13,749 nucleotides of DNA, taken from assembly GCA_021604585.1 (NCBI GenBank), contig BQJG01000078.1, positions 1 to 13,749 of the forward strand, given 5' to 3'. The notes under the pieces are model-generated. The model was given only the letters and a program-made list of their open reading frames with translations. It searched no databases and was not told the DNA's origin. Shown in pieces: positions 1 through 7,195 of this stretch. A program made the position numbers and the translations under genes. Source of the stretch: Hyphococcus sp. (GTDB taxonomy: Bacteria; Pseudomonadota; Alphaproteobacteria; Caulobacterales; Parvularculaceae). Within the stretch, counting starts at the first letter, position 1, and each line of letters opens with the position of its first letter.

Positions 1-59
1 AACACTTTGCGCCGCCCGCCTGATCAGCTATCCCTGTTGCAACGCACAAGGGCCTGACA

Positions 60-1058
60 ATGACCAACGAGAAATCCGACAAGAAACCCGACCTGATCCG
101 CCCGCTGTCGCATCTGAACGGCGTCGAACCGCCATCGCCGAAATGGTTCAAGAAAGCCATCGCGACCCCTTCGGAAGAGGGCGCGGTTGAGGTTGCCGGC
201 GCGCGCATCCGCTATTCGGCCTGGGGCGATGAGGGCAAGCGTGGGCTGTTGTTCGTTCATGGCGGGCGGGCGCATCGCAACTGGTGGCGGCCATTTGCGC
301 CGTTTTTTGCTGAAAACCGCCGGGTCGCGGCGCTGGACCTGTCCGGCATGGGCGATTCTGATTGGCGCGATAAATATTCACTCGATCTGCTGGTGGACGA
401 GGTTTTCGCGGTAATCGACAAGGCGGGGCTCGCCAGCCGGGGCCGTCCCATCGTGGTCGGCCATTCCTTCGGCGGCTGGGTGACGCTCGCCGCCGTGGAG
501 CGCGAGGGCGAAAGGCTTGGCGGCGCGGTGGTGGTTGATTCGCCGCTCGGCGTGCCCGATCCCCATGAAGGCTACACGGTGGTGAAAGCCAAACCCGCCG
601 ACAACGCCAAGCAGCATCACGGCGCGCATATCTATGACAGCAAAGAGGAAATGATCGCCCGCTTCAGGCTTTTGCCGAACCAACCGGCGGAAAACCTTTA
701 TTTGATTGACTATATCGCTCGTGAAGGCCTGCGGCCGGCGACGCCGGGCGAGTGCGGCCAGCAAAAAGGCGAAGGCTGGACGTGGAAATTCGACCCGGCG
801 GACAAGGGCGCCTTCGAGATTCATTTTGAGCGCGATATTCTGCGGGCGGCGCGCTGTCCGCTGGCGTTCATCTATGGGGAAAAGTCGTATTTTGTCGGCC
901 GTGACGGCATTCAGCATCTGCGGGATCAGGCGGCGGGCCGCTCGCCCTTCGTCGTGATCCCCGACGCCTACCACCATTTGATGATGGATCAGCCGCTGGC
1001 CTTTGTTTCGGCGCTCAGAACATTGCTCAGCGCGTGGCCGGTGCGGTTCGGCGTTTAG
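60..1058 (+). CDS. alpha/beta hydrolase
   Basis: A 332-residue alpha/beta-hydrolase-fold protein, probably a cytoplasmic esterase or related hydrolase; the substrate cannot be read from the sequence. An oxyanion-hole HGG lies at residues 67-69. The nucleophile elbow GHSFGG lies at 134-139, with Ser136 as the likely nucleophile. The late YHHLMM segment at about 304-309 supplies the catalytic His (305 or 306). The acid residue probably lies near the GEKS segment at about 271-274. There is no signal peptide. The ATG at 60 follows an AAGGG-type ribosome binding site about 8 nt upstream. The gene ends 80 bp before the oxidase subunit IV gene on the same strand, so co-transcription is possible but not required. 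Family assignment is firm; specific function is unknown. Confidence 0.9.
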   Translation: MTNEKSDKKPDLIRPLSHLNGVEPPSPKWFKKAIATPSEEGAVEVAGARIRYSAWGDEGKRGLLFVHGGRAHRNWWRPFAPFFAENRRVAALDLSGMGDSDWRDKYSLDLLVDEVFAVIDKAGLASRGRPIVVGHSFGGWVTLAAVEREGERLGGAVVVDSPLGVPDPHEGYTVVKAKPADNAKQHHGAHIYDSKEEMIARFRLLPNQPAENLYLIDYIAREGLRPATPGECGQQKGEGWTWKFDPADKGAFEIHFERDILRAARCPLAFIYGEKSYFVGRDGIQHLRDQAAGRSPFVVIPDAYHHLMMDQPLAFVSALRTLLSAWPVRFGV

Positions 1059-1138
1059 GTAATTTGGCGGGTGAGAAGACTTGCCCAACTCCTTGAATTC
1101 CGCCAAAACACTGGAAAAATTCAAACGGGGTTTTTGCA

Positions 1139-1366
1139 ATGACCGATGAAGTTGAGCAACGCGCAAAAGACGCAGAAGAACACAAGAGATCCTATGCGGG
1201 CATCATGGGCGCCGCGACTGAAATCGGCGTGCCCTTCGCTATGGGCCTGTCTATGATGTTCACCAGTCTGGTGATGGCTAATGGCGTATTATTGTCTATC
1301 CTGCTGGGCGTTGCCGTTTACGTGTTTTCCCATCTTATCGTGAAGATGTTCTTCTCGCACCACTAG
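1139..1366 (+). CDS. aa3-type cytochrome c oxidase subunit IV
   Basis: A 75-residue small membrane protein. Residues 1-25 form a charged cytoplasmic head with an H-x-x-SYAGIMGAAT stretch, close to the HxxTFxGFxK signature of the bacterial aa3 oxidase subunit IV family. The rest is hydrophobic, roughly two helical stretches at 28-48 and 50-70. In alphaproteobacteria this accessory subunit of the terminal oxidase is often encoded just before pntA, and the same arrangement is seen here, with a 25-bp gap to pntAA. The ATG is preceded by a GGGG element about 8 nt upstream. The protein is too short for a decisive call, so the assignment rests on the head motif, size and neighbourhood. Confidence 0.75.
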   Translation: MTDEVEQRAKDAEEHKRSYAGIMGAATEIGVPFAMGLSMMFTSLVMANGVLLSILLGVAVYVFSHLIVKMFFSHH

Positions 1367-1391
1367 TGCGGCCGCCGCCGCCGGAGGCCTA

Positions 1392-2606
1392 ATGAAAATA
1401 GCCGTCCTGAAAGAAACGCGGTCCGGCGAGACCCGGGTTGCGGCGACGCCCGAGACTGTCAAAAAATATATTAGCCTTGGCGCAACTGTCGCTGTTCAGG
1501 CCGGGGCGGGCGAGGGGGCGAGTTTCGCTGACGCTGACTACGCCGCAGCGGGCGCCAGCATTTCACCCAGCGCTGCGGATGCGGTGCAGGGCGCCGAAGT
1601 CATCCTGAAAGTGCAGGCGCCGTCGAGCGAAGAGCTGCGCGTCTTTCCGCGCGGCGCCAAGCTGATCGGCATCATGTCAGCCCACAACGCGCCGGATTCA
1701 GTTGCGGGTTATGCGCGGCTCGGCCTTGATGCGCTGGCCATGGAGTTGATGCCGCGCATTACGCGCGCGCAGTCGATGGATGTGCTGTCCTCGCAATCGA
1801 ACCTTGCCGGTTATAAAGCGGTGATCGATGCGGCCGCCTATTACGGCCGCGCCTTCCCGATGATGATGACCGCGGCGGGCACGATTGCCCCGGCGAAAGT
1901 CTTTGTTATGGGCGCAGGCGTTGCGGGTCTGCAGGCGATTGCAACAGCGCGCCGTCTGGGCGCTGTCGTTTCTGCGACCGATGTGCGTTTCGCCGCGAAA
2001 GAACAGGTCAACTCGCTCGGCGCGACATTCGTTGTCGTCGATGAAGAAGCGATGAAAGAATCCGAAACCGCTGGCGGTTATGCGAAAGAGATGTCGGCGG
2101 AGTTTCAGGCGCGGCAGGCGGAGTTCGTCGCCGCGCATATCGCCAAACAGGATATCGTTATTACGACGGCGCTGATCCCCGGCCGTCCGGCGCCAAGACT
2201 TGTCTCGGCGGAGATGGTGCAGTCGATGAAGGCCGGATCGGTGATCGTCGACCTTGCGGTTGAGGCGGGCGGCAATGTCGAGCTGTCACGCGAAGGCGAG
2301 GCGATAGAAACCGGCGGCGTCACCATTCTTGGTTTCAAAAACGTGCCGGGCCGGTTGGCGGCGGACGCATCGAGCCTTTATGCGCGCAACATCTATAATT
2401 TTATCGCGGCGTTTTTCGACAAGGAGCGCAAGTCGCTCAACGCTGACCCGGATGATGACATCATCAAGGGCATTGCGCTGACGCGCGGCGGCGCCGTGGT
2501 GCATCCGGCCTTTGCGAGCGAGACGGCGGCTGTTGAACCGGAACCGGTTGCGCTGACGCCTTCTGAAGCAATGCCCGACGACACGGACGGCGAAGACGAA
2601 GACTAA
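1392..2606 (+). CDS. pntA: NAD(P) transhydrogenase subunit alpha 1 (NAD-binding domain I)
   Basis: Soluble NAD(H)-binding domain I of the proton-translocating Re/Si-specific transhydrogenase, which couples hydride transfer from NADH to NADP+ to inward proton flow at the inner membrane. The N-terminus MKIAVLKET, the RAQSMDVLSSQSN loop at about 124-136 and the Rossmann fingerprint GAGVAG at about 174-179, followed by ATDVR, are all typical. The chain is 404 residues with no membrane segment, as expected for a split alpha subunit. The ATG at 1392 follows GGAGG at about 5 nt. The last 30 or so residues are rich in Pro, Glu and Asp and end in an acidic run; this lies past the conserved fold and is probably a flexible tail. 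It is the first of three pnt genes in order. Confidence 0.97.
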   Translation: MKIAVLKETRSGETRVAATPETVKKYISLGATVAVQAGAGEGASFADADYAAAGASISPSAADAVQGAEVILKVQAPSSEELRVFPRGAKLIGIMSAHNAPDSVAGYARLGLDALAMELMPRITRAQSMDVLSSQSNLAGYKAVIDAAAYYGRAFPMMMTAAGTIAPAKVFVMGAGVAGLQAIATARRLGAVVSATDVRFAAKEQVNSLGATFVVVDEEAMKESETAGGYAKEMSAEFQARQAEFVAAHIAKQDIVITTALIPGRPAPRLVSAEMVQSMKAGSVIVDLAVEAGGNVELSREGEAIETGGVTILGFKNVPGRLAADASSLYARNIYNFIAAFFDKERKSLNADPDDDIIKGIALTRGGAVVHPAFASETAAVEPEPVALTPSEAMPDDTDGEDED

Positions 2607-2642
2607 ACCTCATTTGTAGGCCCCCAAAGGAGCCCCACGGCA

Positions 2643-3116
2643 ATGGCGGACACACGCGAACAGGTTGAAGAAGCAGCGAGAGCGGCGGAACAAGCGGCGC
2701 AGGCGGCGGAGGCGGCGGCGGCAAACGCCAGCGGCAATGCGGACGCCGCAACAACAGCGGCGGAACAGGCGCGAGAGATCGCCGATCAGCTCGCGATCCT
2801 TGCGGCGTCGAGCCCGATTTCCGATTTCGTGTTTTTGTTCACGATTTTCATTCTGGCGATTTTTGTCGGCTATTACGTTGTCTGGTCGGTGACGCCGGCG
2901 CTGCATACGCCGCTGATGTCGGTGACCAACGCGATTTCATCCGTTGTGATTGTCGGCGCACTGATCGCGCTCGGCGCGGACCTGTCGCAATCGGCCAACA
3001 GCTTCTGGCCGAAACTGTTCGGCTTCGGCGCGGTTGCGCTCGCCAGCGTCAACATTTTCGGCGGTTTTCTGGTGACCCAGCGAATGCTCGCCATGTATAA
3101 GAAAAAAGAACGGTAG
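2643..3116 (+). CDS. pntAB: NAD(P) transhydrogenase subunit alpha 2 (membrane)
   Basis: Membrane subunit of the three-gene type transhydrogenase, forming part of the proton channel (domain II) with PntB. After an N-terminal stretch of about 58 residues dominated by Ala, Glu and Gln come about three hydrophobic helices at roughly 60-85, 94-115 and 122-145, then a basic end. The SPISDFVFLFTIF start of helix 1 and the GGFLVTQRMLAMYKK end are typical of the family. The Ala-rich head has a heptad-like, strongly helical composition and looks longer than the catalytic role needs. The ATG at 2643 is preceded by AAAGGAG. The gene lies 36 bp after pntA and 9 bp before pntB, so the three are co-transcribed. 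Confidence 0.95.
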   Translation: MADTREQVEEAARAAEQAAQAAEAAAANASGNADAATTAAEQAREIADQLAILAASSPISDFVFLFTIFILAIFVGYYVVWSVTPALHTPLMSVTNAISSVVIVGALIALGADLSQSANSFWPKLFGFGAVALASVNIFGGFLVTQRMLAMYKKKER

Positions 3117-3125
3117 GGACGACGC

Positions 3126-4526
3126 ATGGCAGATAATCTCCCGGCGATCCTCTACGTCGCATCCGGCATTCTCTTCATCCTCGCGCTGCGCGGCTTGTCG
3201 TCGCCGGAAACGTCAAGGCAAGGCAATCGCTTCGGTATGATCGGCATGGGCATCGCCGTGGTGACGACGCTGTTCGTGCTGGAAAATAAAGGCCTCGGCA
3301 CCTGGTTCTTCGTGATCCTCGCGGTCGCCGCCGGCGCCATTCCCGGTGTTTATATCGCCCGCAAGATTCCGATGACCGCCATGCCGCAATTGGTGGCGGC
3401 GTTTCACTCGCTGGTGGGGCTCGCTGCGGTGTTTATCGCTTGGGCGGCCTTCCTGGCGCCGCGTGCGTTCAATATTGGCGAGCCCGGACATATCCATATC
3501 GGCTCGATTGTCGAAATGTCGCTGGGCGCTGCCATCGGTGCGATCACCTTTTCCGGATCGCTGATCGCCTTTGCAAAACTCAACGGCAATATGTCGGGAA
3601 AGCCGATCATGCTGCCCTTCCGCCATCCGATCAATCTCGGTCTCGGCCTGTTGATCCTGATTTTCCTTGGCATGCTGATGACCGGCGAACAGTCGGGCAT
3701 GACGTTCTTCCTGCTTACCCTCACCGCCTTCGTGCTTGGTTTCCTGCTGATCGTGCCGATTGGCGGCGCCGACATGCCGGTGGTTGTCTCTATGCTCAAC
3801 TCCTATTCCGGCTGGGCGGCGGCGGGCATCGGCTTCACGCTCGAAAATATGGCGCTGATTATCACCGGTGCGCTGGTCGGTTCGTCGGGCGCAATCCTCT
3901 CCTATATTATGTGCAAGGGCATGAACCGCTCGTTCATCTCCGTCATTCTCGGCGGTTTTGGCGGCGACGATGCGGCGGCCGCATCGGCCGGCGATGATGA
4001 TCGTCCGTTCAAGCAAGGCTCCGCCGACGACGCGGCCTTCATCATGAAGAACGCCGGCAAGGTGATCATCGTGCCCGGTTACGGCATGGCGGTGGCGCAG
4101 GCCCAGCACGCGCTGAAAGAAATGTGCGACACGCTGAAACGCGAAGGCGTCGAAGTCAAATACGCGATCCACCCGGTCGCGGGCCGCATGCCGGGGCACA
4201 TGAACGTGCTGCTCGCTGAGGCGCAGGTTCCCTATGACGAAGTCTTCGAGCTGGAAGACATCAACGCCGAATTCCGCACCGCGGATGTTGCGTTTGTCAT
4301 CGGCGCCAATGACGTCACCAATCCGGCGGCGAAAACCGACAAGACCTCGCCGATCTACGGCATGCCGATCCTCGACGTTGAAAACGCCGGCACCGTGCTG
4401 TTCGTCAAACGCTCCATGGCGGCCGGTTATGCGGGCGTTCAAAACGAGCTCTTCTATCGCGACAACACCATGATGCTGTTCGGCGACGCCAAGAAAATGT
4501 GCGAAGAGATCGTCAAGGCGCTTTAA
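3126..4526 (+). CDS. pntB: NAD(P) transhydrogenase subunit beta
   Basis: 466-residue beta subunit. Residues 1-270 hold many hydrophobic helices (membrane domain II). After a short linker rich in Asp, Ala and Gly, residues from about 295 form the NADP(H)-binding domain III, with VPGYGMAVAQAQ, the HPVAGRMPGHMNVLLAEA segment and the GANDVTNPAA loop. The protein ends EEIVKAL, the expected C-terminus, so it is complete despite the insertion at its end. The ATG at 3126 follows an AGGGA element. Its last 92 bp are duplicated at 7019-7110, and a convergent minus-strand gene ends only 7 bp past its stop. No terminator hairpin is visible directly after the stop; the likely original one is now about 2.6 kb away. 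Confidence 0.97.
   Translation: MADNLPAILYVASGILFILALRGLSSPETSRQGNRFGMIGMGIAVVTTLFVLENKGLGTWFFVILAVAAGAIPGVYIARKIPMTAMPQLVAAFHSLVGLAAVFIAWAAFLAPRAFNIGEPGHIHIGSIVEMSLGAAIGAITFSGSLIAFAKLNGNMSGKPIMLPFRHPINLGLGLLILIFLGMLMTGEQSGMTFFLLTLTAFVLGFLLIVPIGGADMPVVVSMLNSYSGWAAAGIGFTLENMALIITGALVGSSGAILSYIMCKGMNRSFISVILGGFGGDDAAAASAGDDDRPFKQGSADDAAFIMKNAGKVIIVPGYGMAVAQAQHALKEMCDTLKREGVEVKYAIHPVAGRMPGHMNVLLAEAQVPYDEVFELEDINAEFRTADVAFVIGANDVTNPAAKTDKTSPIYGMPILDVENAGTVLFVKRSMAAGYAGVQNELFYRDNTMMLFGDAKKMCEEIVKAL
4435..4526 (+). repeat. left direct repeat, pntB 3' end (attL-like)
   Basis: The last 92 bp of pntB recur at 7019-7110 in the same orientation, at an offset of 2584 bp. The copies differ at three positions only (4439/7023 T-C, 4442/7026 A-G, 4451/7035 C-G). 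All three are synonymous third codon positions and all lie in the first 17 bp; the final 75 bp are identical. Homology stops at once to the left of 4435 and one base past the stop codon. This copy is contiguous with the pntB body, so it is probably the native gene up to the crossover, with foreign DNA beginning at about 4527. It reads like the left attachment site of an element that targets a gene's 3' end. Confidence 0.88.
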
Positions 4527-4532
4527 GTGCGG

Positions 4533-5117
4533 TCAGCGCCCTAAGAACGGTTCGTATTTTTTCGCAACTTGATTGACTAAATGCGAAATACCGTGATCAC
4601 TTTTAGAAATCATTTTTCTACCCAACGGGTCAATGAATTTGATCTTGGCGCGCTTCAAGCGAACGCGAGGGAACCAATTCAAAGCAACACTATCCAATAT
4701 ACTCTCTAGATCGTCTTTAGACATAAGAATATACTCTGCTCTTTGTCCTGGCTTTATTTCATTAGAAAATTCTCCGCTCGCGACAGGGCGTGGCGTTAAA
4801 AAAAACCGTTTTTCTGAAAATGGTATTTCGACTACGAATGAGTAGGGATTTACGGAAATCTCACGCAAACCGCGGTTGCGAATAAGAACAATGATTTTAG
4901 CATTGTTCGTTGAAAGAACCTTCTGTGCGTTAGTCGTTCGCAGTGAACTGTTGGGGTGTTCAAGCAAGAAAGATTCAATCGACAGGTTGAATCGTTGAAT
5001 GCGAATAGCGGCTTGCACGCTTGCTAGGGCAGCTAGGGCCGCTAGGAATGTTCCAACTGCAGCCACAAAGGATACTAAGTGACTGTAATTGCCTATAAAA
5101 TTATTGAACGCGTCCAT
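4533..5117 (-). CDS. membrane-anchored protein of unknown function
   Basis: A 194-residue protein that I do not recognise. One long hydrophobic segment at about residues 13-38 (Ala, Leu and Val rich) is followed by a basic stretch, RIQRF, suggesting a single N-terminal membrane anchor with the C-terminal part in the cytoplasm. The remainder alternates short polar and hydrophobic stretches (KIIVLIRNRG, ISVNPYSFVVEI, GQRAEYILMS), which suggests a mostly beta domain of about 120 residues. The ATG at 5117 has no strong ribosome binding site, and no alternative start nearby keeps the membrane segment. The gene converges on pntB, ending 7 bp past its stop, and diverges from the ATPase gene. Low-GC codon use matches the insert. 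Its role is unknown; it may be the membrane partner of the ATPase. Confidence 0.75.
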   Translation of the reverse strand: MDAFNNFIGNYSHLVSFVAAVGTFLAALAALASVQAAIRIQRFNLSIESFLLEHPNSSLRTTNAQKVLSTNNAKIIVLIRNRGLREISVNPYSFVVEIPFSEKRFFLTPRPVASGEFSNEIKPGQRAEYILMSKDDLESILDSVALNWFPRVRLKRAKIKFIDPLGRKMISKSDHGISHLVNQVAKKYEPFLGR

Positions 5118-5169
5118 ATGTAAGCGGCAGCCCAGATTTTATTGTCGCTCTACGCATTAGAAACTAGGC

Positions 5170-5185
5170 TGTCATAATTATGACA
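5170..5185. promoter_or_regulatory. perfect 16-bp palindrome, candidate operator
   Basis: TGTCATAATTATGACA is its own reverse complement over all 16 bases. It sits in the 154-bp region between the divergent starts at 5117 and 5272, 53 bp from one and 87 bp from the other. Such a dyad fits a dimeric regulator controlling both genes. No separate regulator is encoded on the insert, so the binder would be the ATPase itself or a host protein. Promoter hexamers near it are ambiguous: TTGCCA at 5194-5199 and TCTAAT at 5219-5224 are 19 bp apart, longer than usual. Confidence 0.45.
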
Positions 5186-5271
5186 TTCGGTTATTGCCAT
5201 GCGACTATAAAATGTTGTTCTAATATTTCAACTATTTCGTGGGTAGGGGCAATCACCGAAAAGAGGAATTC

Positions 5272-6999
5272 ATGGCTTACGAAAGGCGAACGCCTTGTAT
5301 TATGCCGCAAGCCTTTCTGAGGGCGTTCGAGCATGAACGAGTGTGGTTGAAGAGTGAAGATCTCCCTAATTACGGTGAATATTATGTGGATGTCGGTTAT
5401 CTAAGGAAGCTCGACAACAACGAAAACCACCTAGTCTCAGGGCGTCGAGGCACAGGCAAGACACACTTGCTTGGAAGTTTTCACGAATATGTCAACGGAG
5501 AAAAAAAAGACGAACTCTCTGTCATGATCTCATTGATCGACGTATCGACCCAATATTCCTACATAGCAGGATCCAATCCATTCGATAGAAAAACATTGGC
5601 GAAGCGCGCTGCAGTAGATTTATTCAATCAGTTTTTGAGGATATTTTTTGATCGTTTTCTGGATGAACTTCAACGGTTCATTGCGAAAATCAGTGATCCA
5701 GACAAAAAGCGATTGATAAATAATTTGCTCCAAGAATTATTGAGCAAGGTGGAGTTAGGAGCGGGGCATGGCGATAACTCGAACGATGTCGCTCACGCTT
5801 TGCAAAACGGCTTAAATTACGTTCAAGGAAAATCCCAACCGCTTGAAGTTGTCGCATCTGATGGGGTTCGAAAGGAAGCTTCAGAGTGGGGCAACAACGA
5901 GTTTGCTGATTATCAGGCCATACGAATTCTCGTTTCAAGAATTTTGGAACTGGCGAATGTCAAAATTTTACACCTTTTGATTGATGAATGGATGGAGCTC
6001 GACAAAAACACACCATCAATGATCCAGAATTATTTTTCTCAGCTACTAAAAAAATGCTTTTTCAACTCTAAACAGATTTCAGTAGTTATAGCTTCAATTT
6101 GGAATCAAACGTCATTGTATGAACGTGAAGACATGTCCATGAGTTCGGGTATTCAGCCAGGGCATGATATAAGCCATAGCGTAGATCTTGATACCTCTTT
6201 GTTTGATAGCGAACACCAAATTTTCGATTTCTGTAAAGCGCTAATTTTCCAACGCCTCGCAAAGAAAGACGATGCAATAAAGGCTTTCAAACTTTCAGAT
6301 GGCTCAATCGATGAAGCTTTCATCACTGATCTTTTCGATAGGATTGAAAACTTTCGCGTCTTCGTAACGGCCTCGCATGGCATTCCTAGAGACTTGATGC
6401 GCATTTTTCAAAAGTCGGTGCGAAAAATTAATAGCGACTTTGGCAGTCACTGCATTGATTACGAACTGGTGATGGAAGTATCGAGGGAAATATATCGTCA
6501 GGAAAAACGAGAATATGTTGGCCCTAACACAACGATCAAGCCCATGTGGAGCAAGATCAATAGGTATATGGAAGAGCATGATAACCGGGTGTTTTTAATT
6601 CGAGAGGGGAGTCAAAAAACATCGCGATCTTTTCGGGCGCTGATAGATCACGAATTAATTCATGAGTTGCCCGCGCCGACATTGCCGCGTTGGGTTCGGC
6701 GTATGCATCGCGCGTACTGTATTGATTATGGCAATTATGTAGATTGGAAACGGGCAAAATCGACAACCGCGGAAGATCTTATTGCAGAATTCATTTTACC
6801 CGATTGGACAATGTTTTCTGAGGATGATTTACATTCGCTCGTAATTGATGTTGAAGCTGACATTGATATATATGTCACCCACGCATGTGGTAATATAGCT
6901 AGGCGCGACCACCCCGTCGTAAAAAATTACAACCTGTGCCCGCATTGCGGGGATGGTCTTGAGGGTGCATCAGACATTAATATCCATCTTGGAAAATAA
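5272..6999 (+). CDS. ORC/CDC6-like P-loop ATPase with C-terminal zinc-ribbon-like motif
   Basis: A 575-residue predicted ATPase. Walker A is GRRGTGKT at 57-64, Walker B ends in IDE with Asp238-Glu239, and a sensor-2-like GIPRDLMRIF at 370-379 places Arg373 in the usual position; this set is typical of ORC/CDC6- and STAND-like AAA ATPases. Residues from about 420 to 500 look like a winged-helix region. The end holds His537-x-Cys539, 16 residues, then Cys556-x2-Cys559, a possible zinc site. The ATG at 5272 is preferred because AAGAGGA lies just upstream; an in-frame GTG at 5239 would add 11 residues but lacks a good site. Codon use is AT-rich, unlike the flanks. Large ATPases of this class occur in accessory and defence loci, so a defence or DNA-associated switch role is likely but unproven. 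Confidence 0.8.
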   Translation: MAYERRTPCIMPQAFLRAFEHERVWLKSEDLPNYGEYYVDVGYLRKLDNNENHLVSGRRGTGKTHLLGSFHEYVNGEKKDELSVMISLIDVSTQYSYIAGSNPFDRKTLAKRAAVDLFNQFLRIFFDRFLDELQRFIAKISDPDKKRLINNLLQELLSKVELGAGHGDNSNDVAHALQNGLNYVQGKSQPLEVVASDGVRKEASEWGNNEFADYQAIRILVSRILELANVKILHLLIDEWMELDKNTPSMIQNYFSQLLKKCFFNSKQISVVIASIWNQTSLYEREDMSMSSGIQPGHDISHSVDLDTSLFDSEHQIFDFCKALIFQRLAKKDDAIKAFKLSDGSIDEAFITDLFDRIENFRVFVTASHGIPRDLMRIFQKSVRKINSDFGSHCIDYELVMEVSREIYRQEKREYVGPNTTIKPMWSKINRYMEEHDNRVFLIREGSQKTSRSFRALIDHELIHELPAPTLPRWVRRMHRAYCIDYGNYVDWKRAKSTTAEDLIAEFILPDWTMFSEDDLHSLVIDVEADIDIYVTHACGNIARRDHPVVKNYNLCPHCGDGLEGASDINIHLGK

Positions 7000-7018
7000 A
7001 GCCGTTGATGAGCCAATT

Positions 7019-7110
7019 GCGTCCAGAACGAGCTGTTCTATCGCGACAACACCATGATGCTGTTCGGCGACGCCAAGAAAATGTGCGAAGAGATCGTCAA
7101 GGCGCTTTAA
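7019..7110 (+). pseudogene. duplicated pntB 3' end (attR-like relic)
   Basis: Second copy of the last 92 bp of pntB, encoding the final 30 or so residues in frame up to the TAA stop. There is no start codon or ribosome binding site that would express it as a protein. It begins 19 bp after the ATPase stop. The first 17 bp carry three synonymous differences from the intact gene; the rest is identical. Sequence after it (7111 onward) is probably the original downstream flank of pntB. The synonymous pattern suggests that the left part came from another strain's or species' pntB carried by the incoming element. Confidence 0.88.
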
Positions 7111-7136
7111 GGCGTTCCCACAATTTCGTGAACGCC
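7111..7136 (+). terminator. hairpin after pntB relic, probable original pnt operon end
   Basis: GGCGTTC at 7111-7117 pairs perfectly with GAACGCC at 7130-7136 around a 12-nt loop. It begins directly after the TAA of the relic pntB copy, where an operon-end structure would sit. No T-run follows, so it is not a textbook intrinsic terminator. Before the insertion it would have followed pntB; now it follows the inserted ATPase gene. Confidence 0.4.
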
Positions 7137-7195
7137 ATTGGCGCGGCTGGCGGGCGCTGCTAGGGTCGGCGCTTGGGCTTTAAAGGGGTGACACC

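Larger units (their letters stand above)
4527..7018. mobile_element. AT-rich two-gene insertion at the pntB 3' end
   Basis: A 2492-bp segment bounded by the two 92-bp direct repeats. It is clearly richer in A and T than its flanks: one hand-counted line inside (5701-5760) is 35% GC, against 57% for a pntB line (4201-4260), and its genes use many AAA, AAT, GAT and TTT codons. It holds only two genes, divergent and sharing a central intergenic region. I see no integrase, transposase, recombinase or terminal inverted repeat. The arrangement fits a site-specific insertion moved by an enzyme supplied in trans, or integration of a circle carrying a captured pntB end. The bounds are well supported by the repeats; the mechanism is inference. 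Confidence 0.75.

Noticed and set aside
1063..1124. Two inverted repeats before the oxidase subunit IV gene (TTTGGCGG/CCGCCAAA and TTGAATT/AATTCAA) that interleave and look like alternative hairpins
   Set aside because: Stems are only 7-8 bp with loops of 18-29 nt; no riboswitch or attenuator pattern is recognised.
3213..4442. 409-residue minus-strand open frame opposite pntB
   Set aside because: Composition is His/Arg/Asp-rich and low in hydrophobic patterning, typical of an antisense shadow of a coding gene.
7007..7110. Possible small peptide from the pntB relic or from the ATG at 7008
   Set aside because: In the pntB frame no start with a ribosome binding site exists; the other frame is an out-of-frame reading of pntB.
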